A stretch of 64,000 bases of DNA from Microbacterium sp. MYb54 (GCF_002979515.1 NZ_PCPA01000003.1:1-64000), one strand, 5' to 3'; positions 53,582 through 64,000 are shown, counted from the stretch's first letter. Notes: generated by a model not told the origin, from the sequence alone. Made by a program: numbers and translations.

Positions 53582-53663
53582 GGTGCGATCCTGGCACTCC
53601 GCGAGGCTCCCGGCAACCGATTTCGCAGAATTGAGCTATTAATCCAGCGGAATCGGCAGGAAG

Positions 53664-54839
53664 TCAGGACTCGAGTGGTCCCAACCAGGCGCTCGCCGCG
53701 GTCGAGTGGGCGGATTCGGGGTCGGAGGGATGGAACGCGCCTGCCAGCACGTCGCGGTAGAGACGCGAGAGCTCGTTGGCGGAGAAGTAGGAGCCACCGC
53801 CCGCGACGAGCATCGCCTCGTCGACCACATGCTTGGCCATCGTGATCGCCCGATGCTTGACCCCTGACAGCTGCGGGAACCAGAGCGCGCCGTGGTCGAT
53901 GCGGTCGTCGACATCATGCGCGAGAGCGGCGATCTGCGGAGGCAGAGCGTCGTAGGCGATGGCCATGTCAGCGATGCGCCAGCGGATGTCGGGGTCCTGG
54001 CTGTAGGCGAGGCCCGTCTTCTTCGAGTGCCGCTTCTGCGCCGTCGCCACCGCGAGTTCCAGCGCGCGCCGGGCGATGCCGGTGTACACCGAGGCGAGAA
54101 GGATCTCGAACACCGAGAAGATGCCGAACACGATCGGGTCGGGGCTGGGGCCCGGATCGATGCGTCGCACCACGTGGGCGGCACCCGCCACAGCGCCGTT
54201 CAGCCGGGTGGTCCGGCTCTGCGTACCCCGCATGCCGAGGGTGTCCCAGTCGTCGGAGGTCGTGACCGCATCCGTGCGCTCCACGAAGGCGAAGACGAGC
54301 TTCGGCCCGTCGGGGCTGGTGGTGTCGAGGCCATGCAGGCCCAATCGCGTCCAGACCGGAGCGAGGGAGGTGAAGATCTTGGTGCCGGTGAACGCGTAGC
54401 CGCCGTCGCCGTCCGGCACCGCTGCGGTGTCGCTGCCGAACAGCACCAGGTCGTTGCCGCCCTCGCTGATGCCGAAGGCGAAGACCTCGCCCGCGGCCGC
54501 GCCGTCCTGCACGAACTCGAGACCGGGAACGCCTCGATCGGAGAAGACCTTCGCCACTCCGGTCCACACGAGGTGCATGTTGATCGCCAGGGCTGTCGCC
54601 GGAGCTGCCCCCGCGAGACGCTGCTGCAGGATCGCGGCCTCGGCGAGTCCGAGCCCCGCACCACCGCGCGCGGTCGGGACCAGGATCGACAGATAGCCGG
54701 CTGCCCGCAGTTCGTCGAGATCCTGCTGGGGGAAGGTGTTCTCGCGGTCGTGGATCGGTGCGCGCTCGCGGATGCGCTCGAGAAGGTCGTCGGGCAGGAA
54801 CGCCGCGGGGTCGAACTGTGCGGGGTCGAACGTACTCAT
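53664..54839 (-). CDS. Acyl-CoA dehydrogenase family protein
   Basis: A 391-residue flavoprotein with acyl-CoA dehydrogenase layout (LDELRAAGYLSILVPTARGGAGL; GISEGGNDL; YAFTGTKIFTSLAPVWT; VFEILLASVYTGIARRALELAV; AMLVAGGGSYFSANELSRLYRDV). The C-terminal catalytic Glu of true acyl-CoA dehydrogenases is not evident, so it may be a DszC-like monooxygenase or dehydrogenase on another substrate. It overlaps the upstream hydrolase by 4 bases. Confidence 0.82.
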   Translation of the reverse strand: MSTFDPAQFDPAAFLPDDLLERIRERAPIHDRENTFPQQDLDELRAAGYLSILVPTARGGAGLGLAEAAILQQRLAGAAPATALAINMHLVWTGVAKVFSDRGVPGLEFVQDGAAAGEVFAFGISEGGNDLVLFGSDTAAVPDGDGGYAFTGTKIFTSLAPVWTRLGLHGLDTTSPDGPKLVFAFVERTDAVTTSDDWDTLGMRGTQSRTTRLNGAVAGAAHVVRRIDPGPSPDPIVFGIFSVFEILLASVYTGIARRALELAVATAQKRHSKKTGLAYSQDPDIRWRIADMAIAYDALPPQIAALAHDVDDRIDHGALWFPQLSGVKHRAITMAKHVVDEAMLVAGGGSYFSANELSRLYRDVLAGAFHPSDPESAHSTAASAWLGPLES

Positions 54840-55594
54840 ACCAGTGCCTCCAGAAGCTGACGGATCGACTCGTCCGGCCGGTCGCGATGAAGGGAGTGCC
54901 CCGCGCCCTCGACGACGGACATGGTGATCAGCGGATTCGCGGCGAGAACCTCGTCGGCGAGGTCACCGGTGAAGATGCTGTAGACGGCGGGATCGGCGCC
55001 GATCACGTGCGTGGGCACGGTCAGGCGCGCAGCCTCGGCACGCACGTCCCACGGCTGGTTCTGGACGCTGGTCTGCTCCACTGCCCAGGCGCTCGCCCGC
55101 AGTACGGCATCGACCTTGAGCTCCTGATCCTGCGGGTGCCAGTGCGGATGCTCCTGCTGCACGACCTCGAGCCTCGTGTCGGCGAATGCGCGTTCCTGGC
55201 TCCGGCGGACGATCGCCGCATCGCGCCCGTCGACGTGGATGGCCGGGTCGATGAGCACGAGACGCCGGGTCCATTCCGGGGCGGCGGCCGCGGCGACGGT
55301 GCTGGAGGCGCCGCCGAGCGAGTGGCCGATGACCGCGTCCCAGGCTCCGCCGCCCTGCGGGAGTGTGACGGCGAGGTCGGCACCGTACGCACCGACCGAG
55401 TAGTCGAGGGAACGCGGGGCGTCACCATGACCTCTGAGATCGACCGCCGTCGCCTGCCACCCGGCCTGGGCGAGGGCGTCACCGAGGCGCCACATCAATG
55501 CGCCGGACGAGCCGAGACCGTGAACCAGGAGAGCTCGACGAGATGCCGACGGGGAACCCCACGAGATGCGCGGGAGTGTGAGCGGTGCAGGCAT
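54836..55594 (-). CDS. Alpha/beta hydrolase
   Basis: A 252-residue alpha/beta-fold hydrolase: oxyanion HGLGSSG, DLRGHGDA, nucleophile elbow GHSLGG, acid in the region GADPAVYSIF, and His in GAGHSLHRDRP. TAGGCT ends 6 bases upstream of the start (55601-55606), a leaderless arrangement. It is coupled to the acyl-CoA-dehydrogenase-like gene (ATGA). Substrate unknown. Confidence 0.88.
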   Translation of the reverse strand: MPAPLTLPRISWGSPSASRRALLVHGLGSSGALMWRLGDALAQAGWQATAVDLRGHGDAPRSLDYSVGAYGADLAVTLPQGGGAWDAVIGHSLGGASSTVAAAAAPEWTRRLVLIDPAIHVDGRDAAIVRRSQERAFADTRLEVVQQEHPHWHPQDQELKVDAVLRASAWAVEQTSVQNQPWDVRAEAARLTVPTHVIGADPAVYSIFTGDLADEVLAANPLITMSVVEGAGHSLHRDRPDESIRQLLEALV

Positions 55595-55654
55595 GGCACC
55601 AGCCTACGACCGGTCGAACACACGAGCCCTTGCAGGGTGGGGCGGCGCGGCCTG

Positions 55655-56575
55655 TCAGCCGAGCGGCGCCAGCGGCGGGAGGTCGGCGGCGATCTTCAGC
55701 ACGCGCTCTGCGGCCGCGTGTCCGGCGGAGAGACGTGCGGCGAGGTCGGCGCCGTCGAGCGTCGCCGCCAGGAACCCGGAGGCGAACGCGTCACCGGCGC
55801 CGACCGGTTCGACGACGTCGACCACGGGGGCTGGAACGAACACCGGCTCGGCGTCGCCGTCGAAGGCGGTCGCACCGACCTCACCGTCTTTGACGACGAG
55901 CAAGGCGCAGTTCGGCAGGAAGGCACGGATCTCGGCAGGAGTCTCGGTTCCCCAGATGCGCTCGGCCTCGTCGCGTCCGACGAAGGTGATGTCGGCGGCG
56001 TCTGCGAGGCGGGCGAGAGTCTCTGCGGCGTCTTCCCGGCTCCACAGCGGGCGACGGTCGTTCACATCGAACGACACGAGGGCGCCCGCCTCGCGCGCGT
56101 CGGCGAAGAGCCGATCGACCATCTCGCGGCAGGATGCGGAGAGTGCGGGGGTGATGCCGGTGGTGTGCACGATCCGCACGCCCTCGAGCCGCTCCGCAGT
56201 CAGGAAACCAGGCTCCATCCGTGAGGCGGCCGACCCTCGGCGGTAGTAGTAGACCGAGGACGACTCGGCTCCCGGATCCTTGAACATGACTCCGGTCGGG
56301 GCGGCATCATCCCGCTCGATCCACAGCTCGACGCCGCGACGATCGAGCTCCGAGGCGACGCGCTCGCCGAGCGGGTCGGCGCCCACACGCGATGCCCAGG
56401 CGACGCGGTGCTCGCTGGATGCCACGCCGGCAGCCACATTGGACTCCGCGCCGGCGAGACCGATCGTCGCCTCTGCGGCCTCGGCGAGGCGGGCGTCTGT
56501 GGGGGTGATCAGCGCCATGGTCTCGCCGATGCAGACGATCGCGGGGGCAGAGGTCGGAGAAGAAGGAGAGCTCAT
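55655..56575 (-). CDS. PfkB-family carbohydrate kinase (KDG-kinase-like)
   Basis: A 306-residue ribokinase-fold sugar kinase. IVCIGETMALITPT and LAGAESNVAAGVA at the N-terminus and the anion-hole/base motif PVGAGDAFASGFLAA near the C-terminus are present. SSVYYYRRGSAASRM is typical of 2-dehydro-3-deoxygluconokinases. It overlaps the MFS gene by 4 bases. The sugar is inferred from family likeness only. Confidence 0.87.
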   Translation of the reverse strand: MSSPSSPTSAPAIVCIGETMALITPTDARLAEAAEATIGLAGAESNVAAGVASSEHRVAWASRVGADPLGERVASELDRRGVELWIERDDAAPTGVMFKDPGAESSSVYYYRRGSAASRMEPGFLTAERLEGVRIVHTTGITPALSASCREMVDRLFADAREAGALVSFDVNDRRPLWSREDAAETLARLADAADITFVGRDEAERIWGTETPAEIRAFLPNCALLVVKDGEVGATAFDGDAEPVFVPAPVVDVVEPVGAGDAFASGFLAATLDGADLAARLSAGHAAAERVLKIAADLPPLAPLG

Positions 56576-57780
56576 GAAGGTGTGACCGCCAGGGGTTCGG
56601 TGTCGGGATGCGGGCTCGCGTCGCGGTGCCGCAGGTCGGGGAAGGAACGTACGAAGACGATGGAGACGAGCAGTCCGACCGCCGCGAAGATCGTGGCGGC
56701 GAGATAGGCGCCGCGCCAGTCGCCGACGTCGACGAGGAAGCCGGCCACGGCGGATCCGGCGGCGGCACCGATGAGCTGGCCGGTGCCTGCCCAGCCGAAG
56801 GCTTCCGCCGTCTCACTGAATTTCACACTCGCCGAGGTGATGGCGAAGAGCACGGCGAGAGCCGGAGCGATGCCGATGCCGGCGAGGATCAGAGTGCCGC
56901 CCAGCCAGAAGACGTTGAGCATGACCATCGTCAGGCCGAGTCCGATCGTGACGATCAGCAGCCGGCGCGCCATGGCCCACGGGCCGATGGGGATGTGCCC
57001 GAACGCCAGACCTCCGGCGAGGCTTCCCGCTGAGAACACGGCGAGCACGAGACCGGCCGTGAGGCTTCCGTGCTCGAAGGTCGCGACGACACCGACCTCC
57101 ACGGCGGAGCACGCACCGATCAGGAGGAAGCCGATCACGGTCGCCAGCAGCACGGGCGGTTTGAGCACGACCTTGCCGAGCGCATTGCGGCTGCGCGGGA
57201 TCCGCACCCGGCCGACCTCGGGGGAGAGGATGAACCAGGCGCCGCCGCCGACGAGGACGATCGCCACCAGCAGCAGGCCCTCCGTCGTGCCGATCTGGGT
57301 GGAGACGAGAGTGATGACGACCGGGGCCAGGACCCAGATGATCTCCTGCAGCGAGGCGTCGAGGGAGAACAGCGGAGTGAGGTTCGAGGAGTTCACGAGC
57401 TTCGGGTAGATCGTGCGGACGGCGGCCTGGATCGGCGGGGTCGACAGGCCGGCGACCATCCCGAACGCCATGTAGCCCGGCACGTCGAGAGGAAGAGTGG
57501 CGAGGCACAGTACCGCGACGACGCACACCGAGAGCGTGAGGGTGATCACGCGCCGCATGCCCCACACGCCCATCCACCGGCTCGTGATGGGGCCGGCTAC
57601 GGCCTGCCCCACGCTGGTCGCGGCGAGGACGAGACCGGCGAATCCGTACGACCCGGTCTGCTGCTCGACGTGCAGCAGGATCGCCAAGGACATCATCCCG
57701 TTGGGGAAGCGCGCGGTCAGCTGAGCCGCGATCATGCGCGCCACTCCAGGCGTGCGAAGAAGATCCCGATATCCCGCCAC
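56572..57780 (-). CDS. MFS transporter
   Basis: A 402-residue transporter with 12 hydrophobic segments (LAILLHVEQQTGSYGFAGLVL, the loop RWMGVWGMRRVI after TM2). The start GTG 57780 (VAGYRDLLRTPGVARM) was chosen as the first codon before the conserved N-terminus; a frame from 57846 adds 22 unlike residues. Coupled to the sugar kinase gene. Substrate unknown; it may export sugars or drugs. Confidence 0.82.
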   Translation of the reverse strand: MAGYRDLLRTPGVARMIAAQLTARFPNGMMSLAILLHVEQQTGSYGFAGLVLAATSVGQAVAGPITSRWMGVWGMRRVITLTLSVCVVAVLCLATLPLDVPGYMAFGMVAGLSTPPIQAAVRTIYPKLVNSSNLTPLFSLDASLQEIIWVLAPVVITLVSTQIGTTEGLLLVAIVLVGGGAWFILSPEVGRVRIPRSRNALGKVVLKPPVLLATVIGFLLIGACSAVEVGVVATFEHGSLTAGLVLAVFSAGSLAGGLAFGHIPIGPWAMARRLLIVTIGLGLTMVMLNVFWLGGTLILAGIGIAPALAVLFAITSASVKFSETAEAFGWAGTGQLIGAAAGSAVAGFLVDVGDWRGAYLAATIFAAVGLLVSIVFVRSFPDLRHRDASPHPDTEPLAVTPS

Positions 57781-58170
57781 CAGACAACGGTACCGGGCCT
57801 CGGGGTCGGCCGTCGAAGAGGTCCTGAGGCGACACGCCCACGACACGCCGAAAGGCGATTTCCACAGGAATCGGAATGTCGGATGCCCGGCGTAGCGTGC
57901 CCCCTGTGGATGGATCGCTCACAGGGGCTTCCCAGCCGCGATTTCATGCGGTTCGAGTGTCTCTCCGAGGGCGCTCGGCCTGTGGAAGAAACGGTGGAGA
58001 ACCTGTGTTGTAACGGTGGAGAACGGTGGATAACTACATGGATGTAACTACTACCCCTTGTGGTCGCCCCCAATGTCGGTCCCCATATGTAGTATTGAAG
58101 TCCCGGCAGGGGGTCTACCGGGAAACAGCCTGATGAGATGCAGGCCAGAGATTTGAGGGGTTACGAAAAG
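57781..58170 (+). promoter_or_regulatory. nrdHIEF control region with DnaA-box-like repeats
   Basis: This 390-bp stretch has no gene. CCCTGTG and CACAGGG (57902-57927) form an inverted repeat. TGTGGA or GGTGGA words occur at about 57905, 57981, 57993, 58014 and 58026; the last, GGTGGATAAC, matches the DnaA box TGTGGATAA at 8 of 9 positions, and the longer word CGGTGGAGAAC occurs twice. This suggests DnaA or replication-linked control of the reductase. Confidence 0.45.
58084..58099 (+). promoter_or_regulatory. Candidate NrdR box
   Basis: The segment with core ATATGTAGTAT resembles the right half of the NrdR-box consensus (ACACWATATATWGTGT). A weaker inverted match, ACTACATGGAT, lies about 50 bases upstream (58034-58044). 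NrdR boxes normally come in pairs before nrd operons. Confidence 0.4.
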
Positions 58171-58404
58171 ATGTCGATCACGGTCTACACAAAGCCTTCC
58201 TGCGTTCAGTGCAACGCCACCTACCGCGCCCTCGATGCCAAGGGCATCGAGTACGAGATCCTCGACCTGTCGGAAGACCCGACGGCGCTCGAGCAGGTCA
58301 AGGCGCTCGGCTACCTGCAGGCGCCCGTCGTCGTCACCGACGAGGGACACTGGTCGGGCTTCCGTCCCGACAAGATCGACGAGCTCGCCTCCCGTCTGGC
58401 GTGA
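58171..58404 (+). CDS. nrdH: Glutaredoxin-like NrdH redoxin
   Basis: A 77-residue electron donor for the class Ib ribonucleotide reductase, with active site C-V-Q-C (TKPSCVQCNATYRALD) and the C-terminal WSGFRPDKI typical of NrdH. The start MSITVYTK was chosen over a frame starting at 58138. First gene of nrdHIEF. Confidence 0.95.
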   Translation: MSITVYTKPSCVQCNATYRALDAKGIEYEILDLSEDPTALEQVKALGYLQAPVVVTDEGHWSGFRPDKIDELASRLA

Positions 58405-58410
58405 CGCCCC

Positions 58411-58872
58411 ATGAGCGCCGTCGCGACCGCAGCGCCGCTCCTGATCTACTTCTCGAGCGTGTCGGGTAACACCGCGCGGTTCATCGAGAAGCTCGGGCTC
58501 CCGGCCCGACGCATACCCCTCCACCGAAACGAAGAAGAACTCGTCGTCGACGAGCCCTTCGTGCTGGTCACCCCCACCTACGGCGGGGGAGAGGGTCGCG
58601 GCGTCGAGAAGGGGTCCGTTCCCAAACAGGTGATCCGGTTTCTCAATGACGAGCGCAACCGGCGTCACATCCGCGGCGTGATCTCCGCGGGTAACACCAA
58701 CTTCGGCGATGCCTTCTGCCTCGCCGGCGACATCATCAGCCGCAAGTGCAACGTGCCTCACTTGTATCGGCTCGAGATCTTCGGCACACAAGACGATGTG
58801 GATCGCGTGAGCGACGGATTGGAACGACGGTGGGTATTGCAGTCGAAGAGCACGCAGAGCGTGACGCAGTGA
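58411..58872 (+). CDS. nrdI: Flavodoxin-like NrdI
   Basis: A 153-residue FMN protein ([45 protein letters not shown]) that helps assemble the Mn-tyrosyl radical cofactor of NrdF. It lies 6 bp after nrdH and overlaps nrdE by 4 bases. Confidence 0.95.
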   Translation: MSAVATAAPLLIYFSSVSGNTARFIEKLGLPARRIPLHRNEEELVVDEPFVLVTPTYGGGEGRGVEKGSVPKQVIRFLNDERNRRHIRGVISAGNTNFGDAFCLAGDIISRKCNVPHLYRLEIFGTQDDVDRVSDGLERRWVLQSKSTQSVTQ

Positions 58873-61013
58873 CCGAGACAGTGGCATTCAAGGCGAACCC
58901 CTCTTACGAGGGTCTCGACTATCACGCCCTCAACGCGATGCTGAACCTGTACGACGCGAACGGGAAGATCCAGTTCGACGCCGACAAGCGCGCAGCGCGG
59001 GAGTACTTCCTCCAGCACGTGAACCAGAACACGGTGTTCTTCCACTCGCTCAAGGAGCGCCTGGACTACCTCGTGGAGAAGGAGTACTACGAGGGCGCCG
59101 TCATCGAGAACTACTCGATGGAGTTCATCCAGAAGCTCAACGACCTCGCCTACGGCAAGAAGTTCCGCTTCGAGACGTTCCTCGGCGCGTTCAAGTACTA
59201 CACGAGCTACACGCTCAAGACGTTCGACGGCAAGCGCTACCTCGAGCGCTTCGAGGACCGCGTCGTGATGACCGCCCTCGGCCTCGCCGACGGTGACGAG
59301 AAGCTCGCGGTCGCCCTCGTCGAGGAGATCATCTCCGGTCGCTTCCAGCCGGCGACCCCGACCTTCCTCAACGCCGGCAAGGCGCAGCGCGGCGAGCTCG
59401 TCAGCTGTTTCCTGCTGCGCATCGAAGACAACATGGAGTCGATCGCCCGCGGCATCAACTCCGCGCTGCAGCTCTCCAAGCGCGGCGGCGGCGTCGCCCT
59501 GCTGCTCTCGAACATCCGCGAGTCGGGTGCTCCGATCAAGCAGATCGAGAACCAGTCCTCGGGCATCATCCCCGTGATGAAGCTCCTCGAAGACAGCTTC
59601 AGCTACGCCAACCAGCTGGGCGCCCGTCAGGGTGCAGGTGCGGTGTACCTCAACGCGCACCACCCCGACATCATGCGCTTCCTCGACACCAAGCGTGAGA
59701 ACGCCGACGAGAAGATCCGCATCAAGACGCTGTCGCTCGGCGTCGTCGTGCCCGACATCACGTTCGAGCTCGCCAAGAACGACGAGGACATGTACCTGTT
59801 CTCGCCGTACGACGTCGAGAAGGTCTACGGCGTTCCCTTCGGCGACATCTCGGTCACCGAGAAGTACCGCGAGATGGTCGACAACCCGCGCATCAAGAAG
59901 ACCAAGATCAATGCGCGCGAGTTCTTCCAGACCGTCGCCGAGATCCAGTTCGAGTCCGGCTACCCGTACGTCATGTTCGAAGACACGGTGAACAAGGCCA
60001 ACCCGATCAAGGGTCGGATCAACATGTCCAACCTCTGCAGCGAGATCCTGCAGGTGAACACGCCGACGACCTACAACGACGACCTGTCGTACGACAACAT
60101 CGGCAAGGACATCTCCTGCAACCTCGGCTCGATGAACATCGCGCTGTCGATGGATGCCGACGACCTCGGCCAGACGGTCGAGACGGCGATCCGTGCACTC
60201 ACCGCGGTGAGCGACCAGAGCCACATCGGCTCGGTGCGTTCGATCGAAGACGGCAACGACCGCTCTCACGCGATCGGCCTCGGCCAGATGAACCTGCACG
60301 GCTACCTGGCTCGCGAGCACGTGTACTACGGATCCGAAGAGGGCATCGACTTCACGAACATCTACTTCTACACGGTGCTGTTCCACGCGCTGCGTGCGTC
60401 GAACAACCTCGCCATCGAGCGCGGCACGACGTTCGACGGGTTCGAGGACTCCACCTACGCGAGTGGTGCGTTCTTCGACAAGTACATCGACCGCGCCTGG
60501 GTGCCGGAGACCGAGAAGGTCAAGGAGCTGTTCGCCGGCAAGCACATCCCGACGCAGGACGACTGGGCTGAGCTGAAGGCGTCGATCCAGAAGCACGGCA
60601 TCTACAACCAGAACCTGCAGGCCGTCCCGCCGACCGGCTCGATCTCGTACATCAACAACTCGACGTCGTCGATCCACCCGATCGCGTCGAAGATCGAGAT
60701 CCGCAAGGAAGGCAAGCTCGGTCGCGTCTACTACCCGGCTGCGTTCATGACGAACGACAACCTGGACTACTACCAGGACGCGTACGAGATCGGCTACGAG
60801 AAGGTCATCGACACGTATGCGGCCGCCACGCAGCACGTCGACCAGGGGCTGTCGCTGACGCTGTTCTTCAAGGACACCGCCACCACGCGTGACATCAACA
60901 AGGCGCAGATCTACGCATGGCGCAAGGGCATCAAGACGATCTACTACATCCGTCTGCGCCAGATGGCGCTCGAGGGCACCGACATGGCCGAGTGCGTCTC
61001 GTGCATGCTCTGA
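58869..61013 (+). CDS. nrdE: Class Ib ribonucleotide reductase, alpha subunit
   Basis: A 714-residue catalytic subunit. LVSCFLLR (redox Cys), [37 protein letters not shown] and the C-terminal CVSCML pair that takes electrons from NrdH are all present. It starts with GTG overlapping the nrdI stop. Length is normal. Confidence 0.96.
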   Translation: MTETVAFKANPSYEGLDYHALNAMLNLYDANGKIQFDADKRAAREYFLQHVNQNTVFFHSLKERLDYLVEKEYYEGAVIENYSMEFIQKLNDLAYGKKFRFETFLGAFKYYTSYTLKTFDGKRYLERFEDRVVMTALGLADGDEKLAVALVEEIISGRFQPATPTFLNAGKAQRGELVSCFLLRIEDNMESIARGINSALQLSKRGGGVALLLSNIRESGAPIKQIENQSSGIIPVMKLLEDSFSYANQLGARQGAGAVYLNAHHPDIMRFLDTKRENADEKIRIKTLSLGVVVPDITFELAKNDEDMYLFSPYDVEKVYGVPFGDISVTEKYREMVDNPRIKKTKINAREFFQTVAEIQFESGYPYVMFEDTVNKANPIKGRINMSNLCSEILQVNTPTTYNDDLSYDNIGKDISCNLGSMNIALSMDADDLGQTVETAIRALTAVSDQSHIGSVRSIEDGNDRSHAIGLGQMNLHGYLAREHVYYGSEEGIDFTNIYFYTVLFHALRASNNLAIERGTTFDGFEDSTYASGAFFDKYIDRAWVPETEKVKELFAGKHIPTQDDWAELKASIQKHGIYNQNLQAVPPTGSISYINNSTSSIHPIASKIEIRKEGKLGRVYYPAAFMTNDNLDYYQDAYEIGYEKVIDTYAAATQHVDQGLSLTLFFKDTATTRDINKAQIYAWRKGIKTIYYIRLRQMALEGTDMAECVSCML

Positions 61014-62027
<1,014 letters not shown>

Positions 62028-62062
62028 CAGACGCTCGTCGGCCGCTGAACAGCTGACGCGAC

Positions 62063-62108
62063 AAAGGCCCCGGTCGGGTGCTCATCTCGAGCGTCCGACC
62101 GGGGCTTT
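62063..62108 (+). terminator. Terminator of the nrd operon
   Basis: AAAGGCCCCGGTCGG pairs with CCGACCGGGGCTTT with one bulged base and a 17-base loop, followed by a short T-rich end. It lies 36 bp after nrdF. Confidence 0.8.
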
Positions 62109-62150
62109 CTGCTCCGGTGCCCGGATGACGTGCGCTGTACGATCGGACGC

Positions 62151-62333
62151 ATGAAGACTTGGGGTTACTTCGCGCTCGCTGCGGTGCTGTTCGCCGGAGT
62201 CGGCGTCTACACCCTGCGCACCGACTCGATCGAGTGGTGGACGGTCGTCACCGCAACGGTCATGTTCGTCGCCGCGGCGACATTCGCGAGCCGCGGCGTC
62301 GTCGAATACCGCAATGCCGACAAGCAGCCGTAA
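62151..62333 (+). CDS. Small two-TM membrane protein
   Basis: A 60-residue protein with two hydrophobic helices (MKTWGYFALAAVLFAGVGVY and WWTVVTATVMFVAAATFAS) and a charged tail. TACGAT ends 7 bases before ATG (62138-62143), suggesting a leaderless mRNA. Unknown function. Confidence 0.7.
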   Translation: MKTWGYFALAAVLFAGVGVYTLRTDSIEWWTVVTATVMFVAAATFASRGVVEYRNADKQP

Positions 62334-62349
62334 CAGCCCCCTTCACCCG

Positions 62350-63390
62350 ATGACCGAGGAGACCGCCGCCGAAGTGCGCGTGCGCACGAAAGTGGCACGC
62401 GCGCTCGTGCGCAACCCGCTCGTGTGGGGTGCCGTACTGCTGCTCGTGGCCATCTGGTTCACGCTCGCGGGTGATGACCTCAGCTTCTTCCCGTTCCTGC
62501 TCATGCTGGTCGGAGGGTGGTGCTTCGGATTCGCGTTCGTGAACGCGACCCTGGGCATGGTCCCCGCCCGCAACGGCGCGATCCTGCATGTCGGAGTGGC
62601 CGTCGTGCTCGGCGCACTGGTCGCGTTCGTGATCGAGTTCGGGGGAGACCTGCTCGATCCGTTCCCCGAGTGGGTGAGCGGAGTCGCAGTGGTGTTGCAG
62701 CTGGCGGCGATACCCGCTGCCGGGTGGATCTGGCTCGGGGTCATCGGCCGGATCACCGACCTCTTCGCGCGCCGGGATGCGAAGAAGCGGCCGCCGCTCG
62801 TGTCGCCGGACTGGGAACGAGAGGCGAGCGGCGACGGATCGATCGTGCGCTTCACCGCCATCGAGCTCCGATTGCGCACCCTCACCCAGGCGATCGTCGC
62901 GATCGTCGTGGTCGTCGGCCTCTTCGGCGTCGCGATCCTGATCGCGCTCGACGACATCGTGATGCGGATGGGTCCGCGGATCGCGATCGTGCTCATGGGG
63001 ATCGTGGTCGGACTCCCGGTCTACCTCGTGTTCACGGCGATCCTGCGCCGTCGCACGCAAGCATGCACGGTCGCCTTCGGGAACGACGAGTTGCGTGTGC
63101 GGGTGGGTGATGAGTTCCACACGATCCCCTTCCGTGAGCTCGAGTTCCTGCGCTGGCGGTGCCGCAGCGACTACGCGCGCATCGAGGTGCGTGGTGCCGG
63201 TGTCGATCTGTCGCTGTTCGCCGGACTCGCCAAACCGCCGCGTGGCGTCTCCGCCGAACTCCCCGCGCTGCCGAGACGGGTGTATCGACGACTCGAGCTG
63301 GTGGGGCTCGCCCTGGAGAACACGCGCCGGGGCGAGGTCATCACGTTCCGAGGACCGTCGGAGCCGGCGTCGCGCCCACCCGCGCACTGA
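62350..63390 (+). CDS. Membrane protein of unknown function
   Basis: A 346-residue protein with about six TM segments: four in the first 140 residues and a pair at about 183-240, followed by a soluble C-terminal domain of about 100 residues (ACTVAFGNDELRVRVGDEFHTIPFRELEFLRWRC) that looks like a PH-like fold. The start MTEETAAEV was chosen; it lies 16 bp after the small membrane protein gene. No family name is certain. Confidence 0.7.
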   Translation: MTEETAAEVRVRTKVARALVRNPLVWGAVLLLVAIWFTLAGDDLSFFPFLLMLVGGWCFGFAFVNATLGMVPARNGAILHVGVAVVLGALVAFVIEFGGDLLDPFPEWVSGVAVVLQLAAIPAAGWIWLGVIGRITDLFARRDAKKRPPLVSPDWEREASGDGSIVRFTAIELRLRTLTQAIVAIVVVVGLFGVAILIALDDIVMRMGPRIAIVLMGIVVGLPVYLVFTAILRRRTQACTVAFGNDELRVRVGDEFHTIPFRELEFLRWRCRSDYARIEVRGAGVDLSLFAGLAKPPRGVSAELPALPRRVYRRLELVGLALENTRRGEVITFRGPSEPASRPPAH

Positions 63391-63423
63391 GTGGGTGTCG
63401 GCGGCGCGTGCCATGATCCGAAC

Positions 63424-63960
63424 ATGGAAACCCTCCGACTCCGGCTCTGGTCAGAGCACGACCTCGAGCTGCTGCACGCCGCGAACACCCCGGAGATGAC
63501 CGCCCACCTCAACGGGCCAGAGACCGAAGACGAGATCGTGGAGCGGCATGCCCGTTATCTGCGCCTCGTCGCCTCCGGTGAGGCGAGGATGTTCGTCATC
63601 GAGGACGAGCAAGGTCTGTCGCTCGGTTCGATCGGCCATTGGCACGTCGTGTGGCGGGACGAGCCCGCGCTGGAGACCGGATGGTTCGTCCGGCCCGAGG
63701 CGCAGAGGCGCGGGGTGGCATCGGCCGCACTCGCGCTGCTCATCGAAGACGCGCGCGCGCATCGAGCGGGCAGGCGGTTCCTGACCGCGTTCCCCGGGGT
63801 CGAGAACCCCGGCTCCAACGGTGTCTGCCGGCGAAAAGGCTTCGTCCTGTCGGGAACGATGACGATGCAGTTCCGCGGCGCGGAGCTGGCCGTGAACGAG
63901 TGGGCACTCGACCTCGCGGTCCTGGCCTCCGTCAGCCCGCCGGGTACTCCTGCCCCTTGA
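63424..63960 (+). CDS. GNAT family N-acetyltransferase
   Basis: A 178-residue acetyltransferase (METLRLRLWSEHDLELLH; TGWFVRPEAQRRGVASAALALLIEDA is the acetyl-CoA loop; NPGSNGVCRRKGFVLSGTM near the C-terminus). CATGAT ends 6 bases before ATG (63412-63417). Substrate unknown. Confidence 0.85.
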   Translation: METLRLRLWSEHDLELLHAANTPEMTAHLNGPETEDEIVERHARYLRLVASGEARMFVIEDEQGLSLGSIGHWHVVWRDEPALETGWFVRPEAQRRGVASAALALLIEDARAHRAGRRFLTAFPGVENPGSNGVCRRKGFVLSGTMTMQFRGAELAVNEWALDLAVLASVSPPGTPAP

Positions 63961-64000
63961 GCAGCCGGGCCAGGTGCGCGGCGTTCCTCGTTGCTGTCCC
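63932..64000 (-). CDS. C-terminal end of a minus-strand gene, cut by right edge
   Basis: The minus strand is open from base 64000 to a TGA at 63932, giving a peptide ending AAHLARLLKGQEYPAG. This looks like a real protein terminus rather than a shadow. It would overlap the GNAT gene by 29 bp in convergent orientation. Too short to name. Confidence 0.35.
   Translation of the reverse strand, partial: GTATRNAAHLARLLKGQEYPAG

Overview
The window is about 70% G+C with dense, short-spaced genes. Actinobacterial traits include DtxR, Lsr2, bacterial XPB, a C50-carotenoid cluster, class Ib nrdHIEF, SepX/GlpR-like and DUF3027 proteins, and many start codons placed 6-7 bases after a TAnnnT hexamer. Together these point to a Microbacteriaceae chromosome, most likely Microbacterium (inference from gene content; no search was run). 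No prophage, transposase, CRISPR array or rRNA was seen.

Left part (1-12.5 kb): a two-component pair (histidine kinase cut by the left edge, plus OmpR-type regulator), a CPBP membrane protease, the XPB helicase with a helicase-associated partner, a small membrane protein, a long cold-shock protein overlapping a DUF3027 protein with an acidic tail, serC divergent from a DtxR iron regulator, an M23 peptidase behind a long structured leader, a 36-codon small ORF ending in a terminator, an HNH endonuclease, and tRNA-Arg(CCT) next to two identical 64-bp hairpin repeats.

Carotenoid region (12.5-21.2 kb): a minus-strand operon idi-crtE-crtB-crtI-crtYe-crtYf-crtEb followed by an MMPL transporter. 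It is divergent from a MarR regulator that matches CrtR of Corynebacterium in position. The enzymes would take IPP/DMAPP to GGPP, phytoene, lycopene and then a C50 cyclic carotenoid such as decaprenoxanthin.

Middle (21-34 kb): Lsr2, a GAF-LuxR regulator, an Ogt/MGMT homologue without its active-site cysteine, a 1240-residue SF1-helicase-like protein with altered Walker motifs and a C-terminal nuclease-fold domain, MscL, an FmdB zinc ribbon, 5-formyl-THF cyclo-ligase, galU-rimJ-sepX/glpR without moeA, tRNA-Ala(CGC), an arginase-family enzyme, a DUF445 protein and a CsoR/RcnR-type metal sensor.

Amine-catabolism island (34-53.6 kb): an ethanolamine-type APC permease, a glutamine-synthetase-like gamma-glutamyl ligase, a C26 gamma-glutamyl hydrolase, an aldehyde dehydrogenase, an SDR, a GntR regulator, a PotADBC polyamine ABC transporter with an amidohydrolase, two class III aminotransferases, a CoA-acylating semialdehyde dehydrogenase, and PucR and Lrp regulators. 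It looks like uptake and breakdown of polyamines or related amines through gamma-glutamylated intermediates, with carbon leaving as acyl-CoA.

Right part (53.6-64 kb): an acyl-CoA dehydrogenase with an alpha/beta hydrolase, an MFS exporter with a PfkB sugar kinase, the nrdHIEF ribonucleotide reductase operon behind a 390-bp control region with repeated DnaA-box-like words and NrdR-like boxes, two small membrane proteins and a GNAT acetyltransferase.
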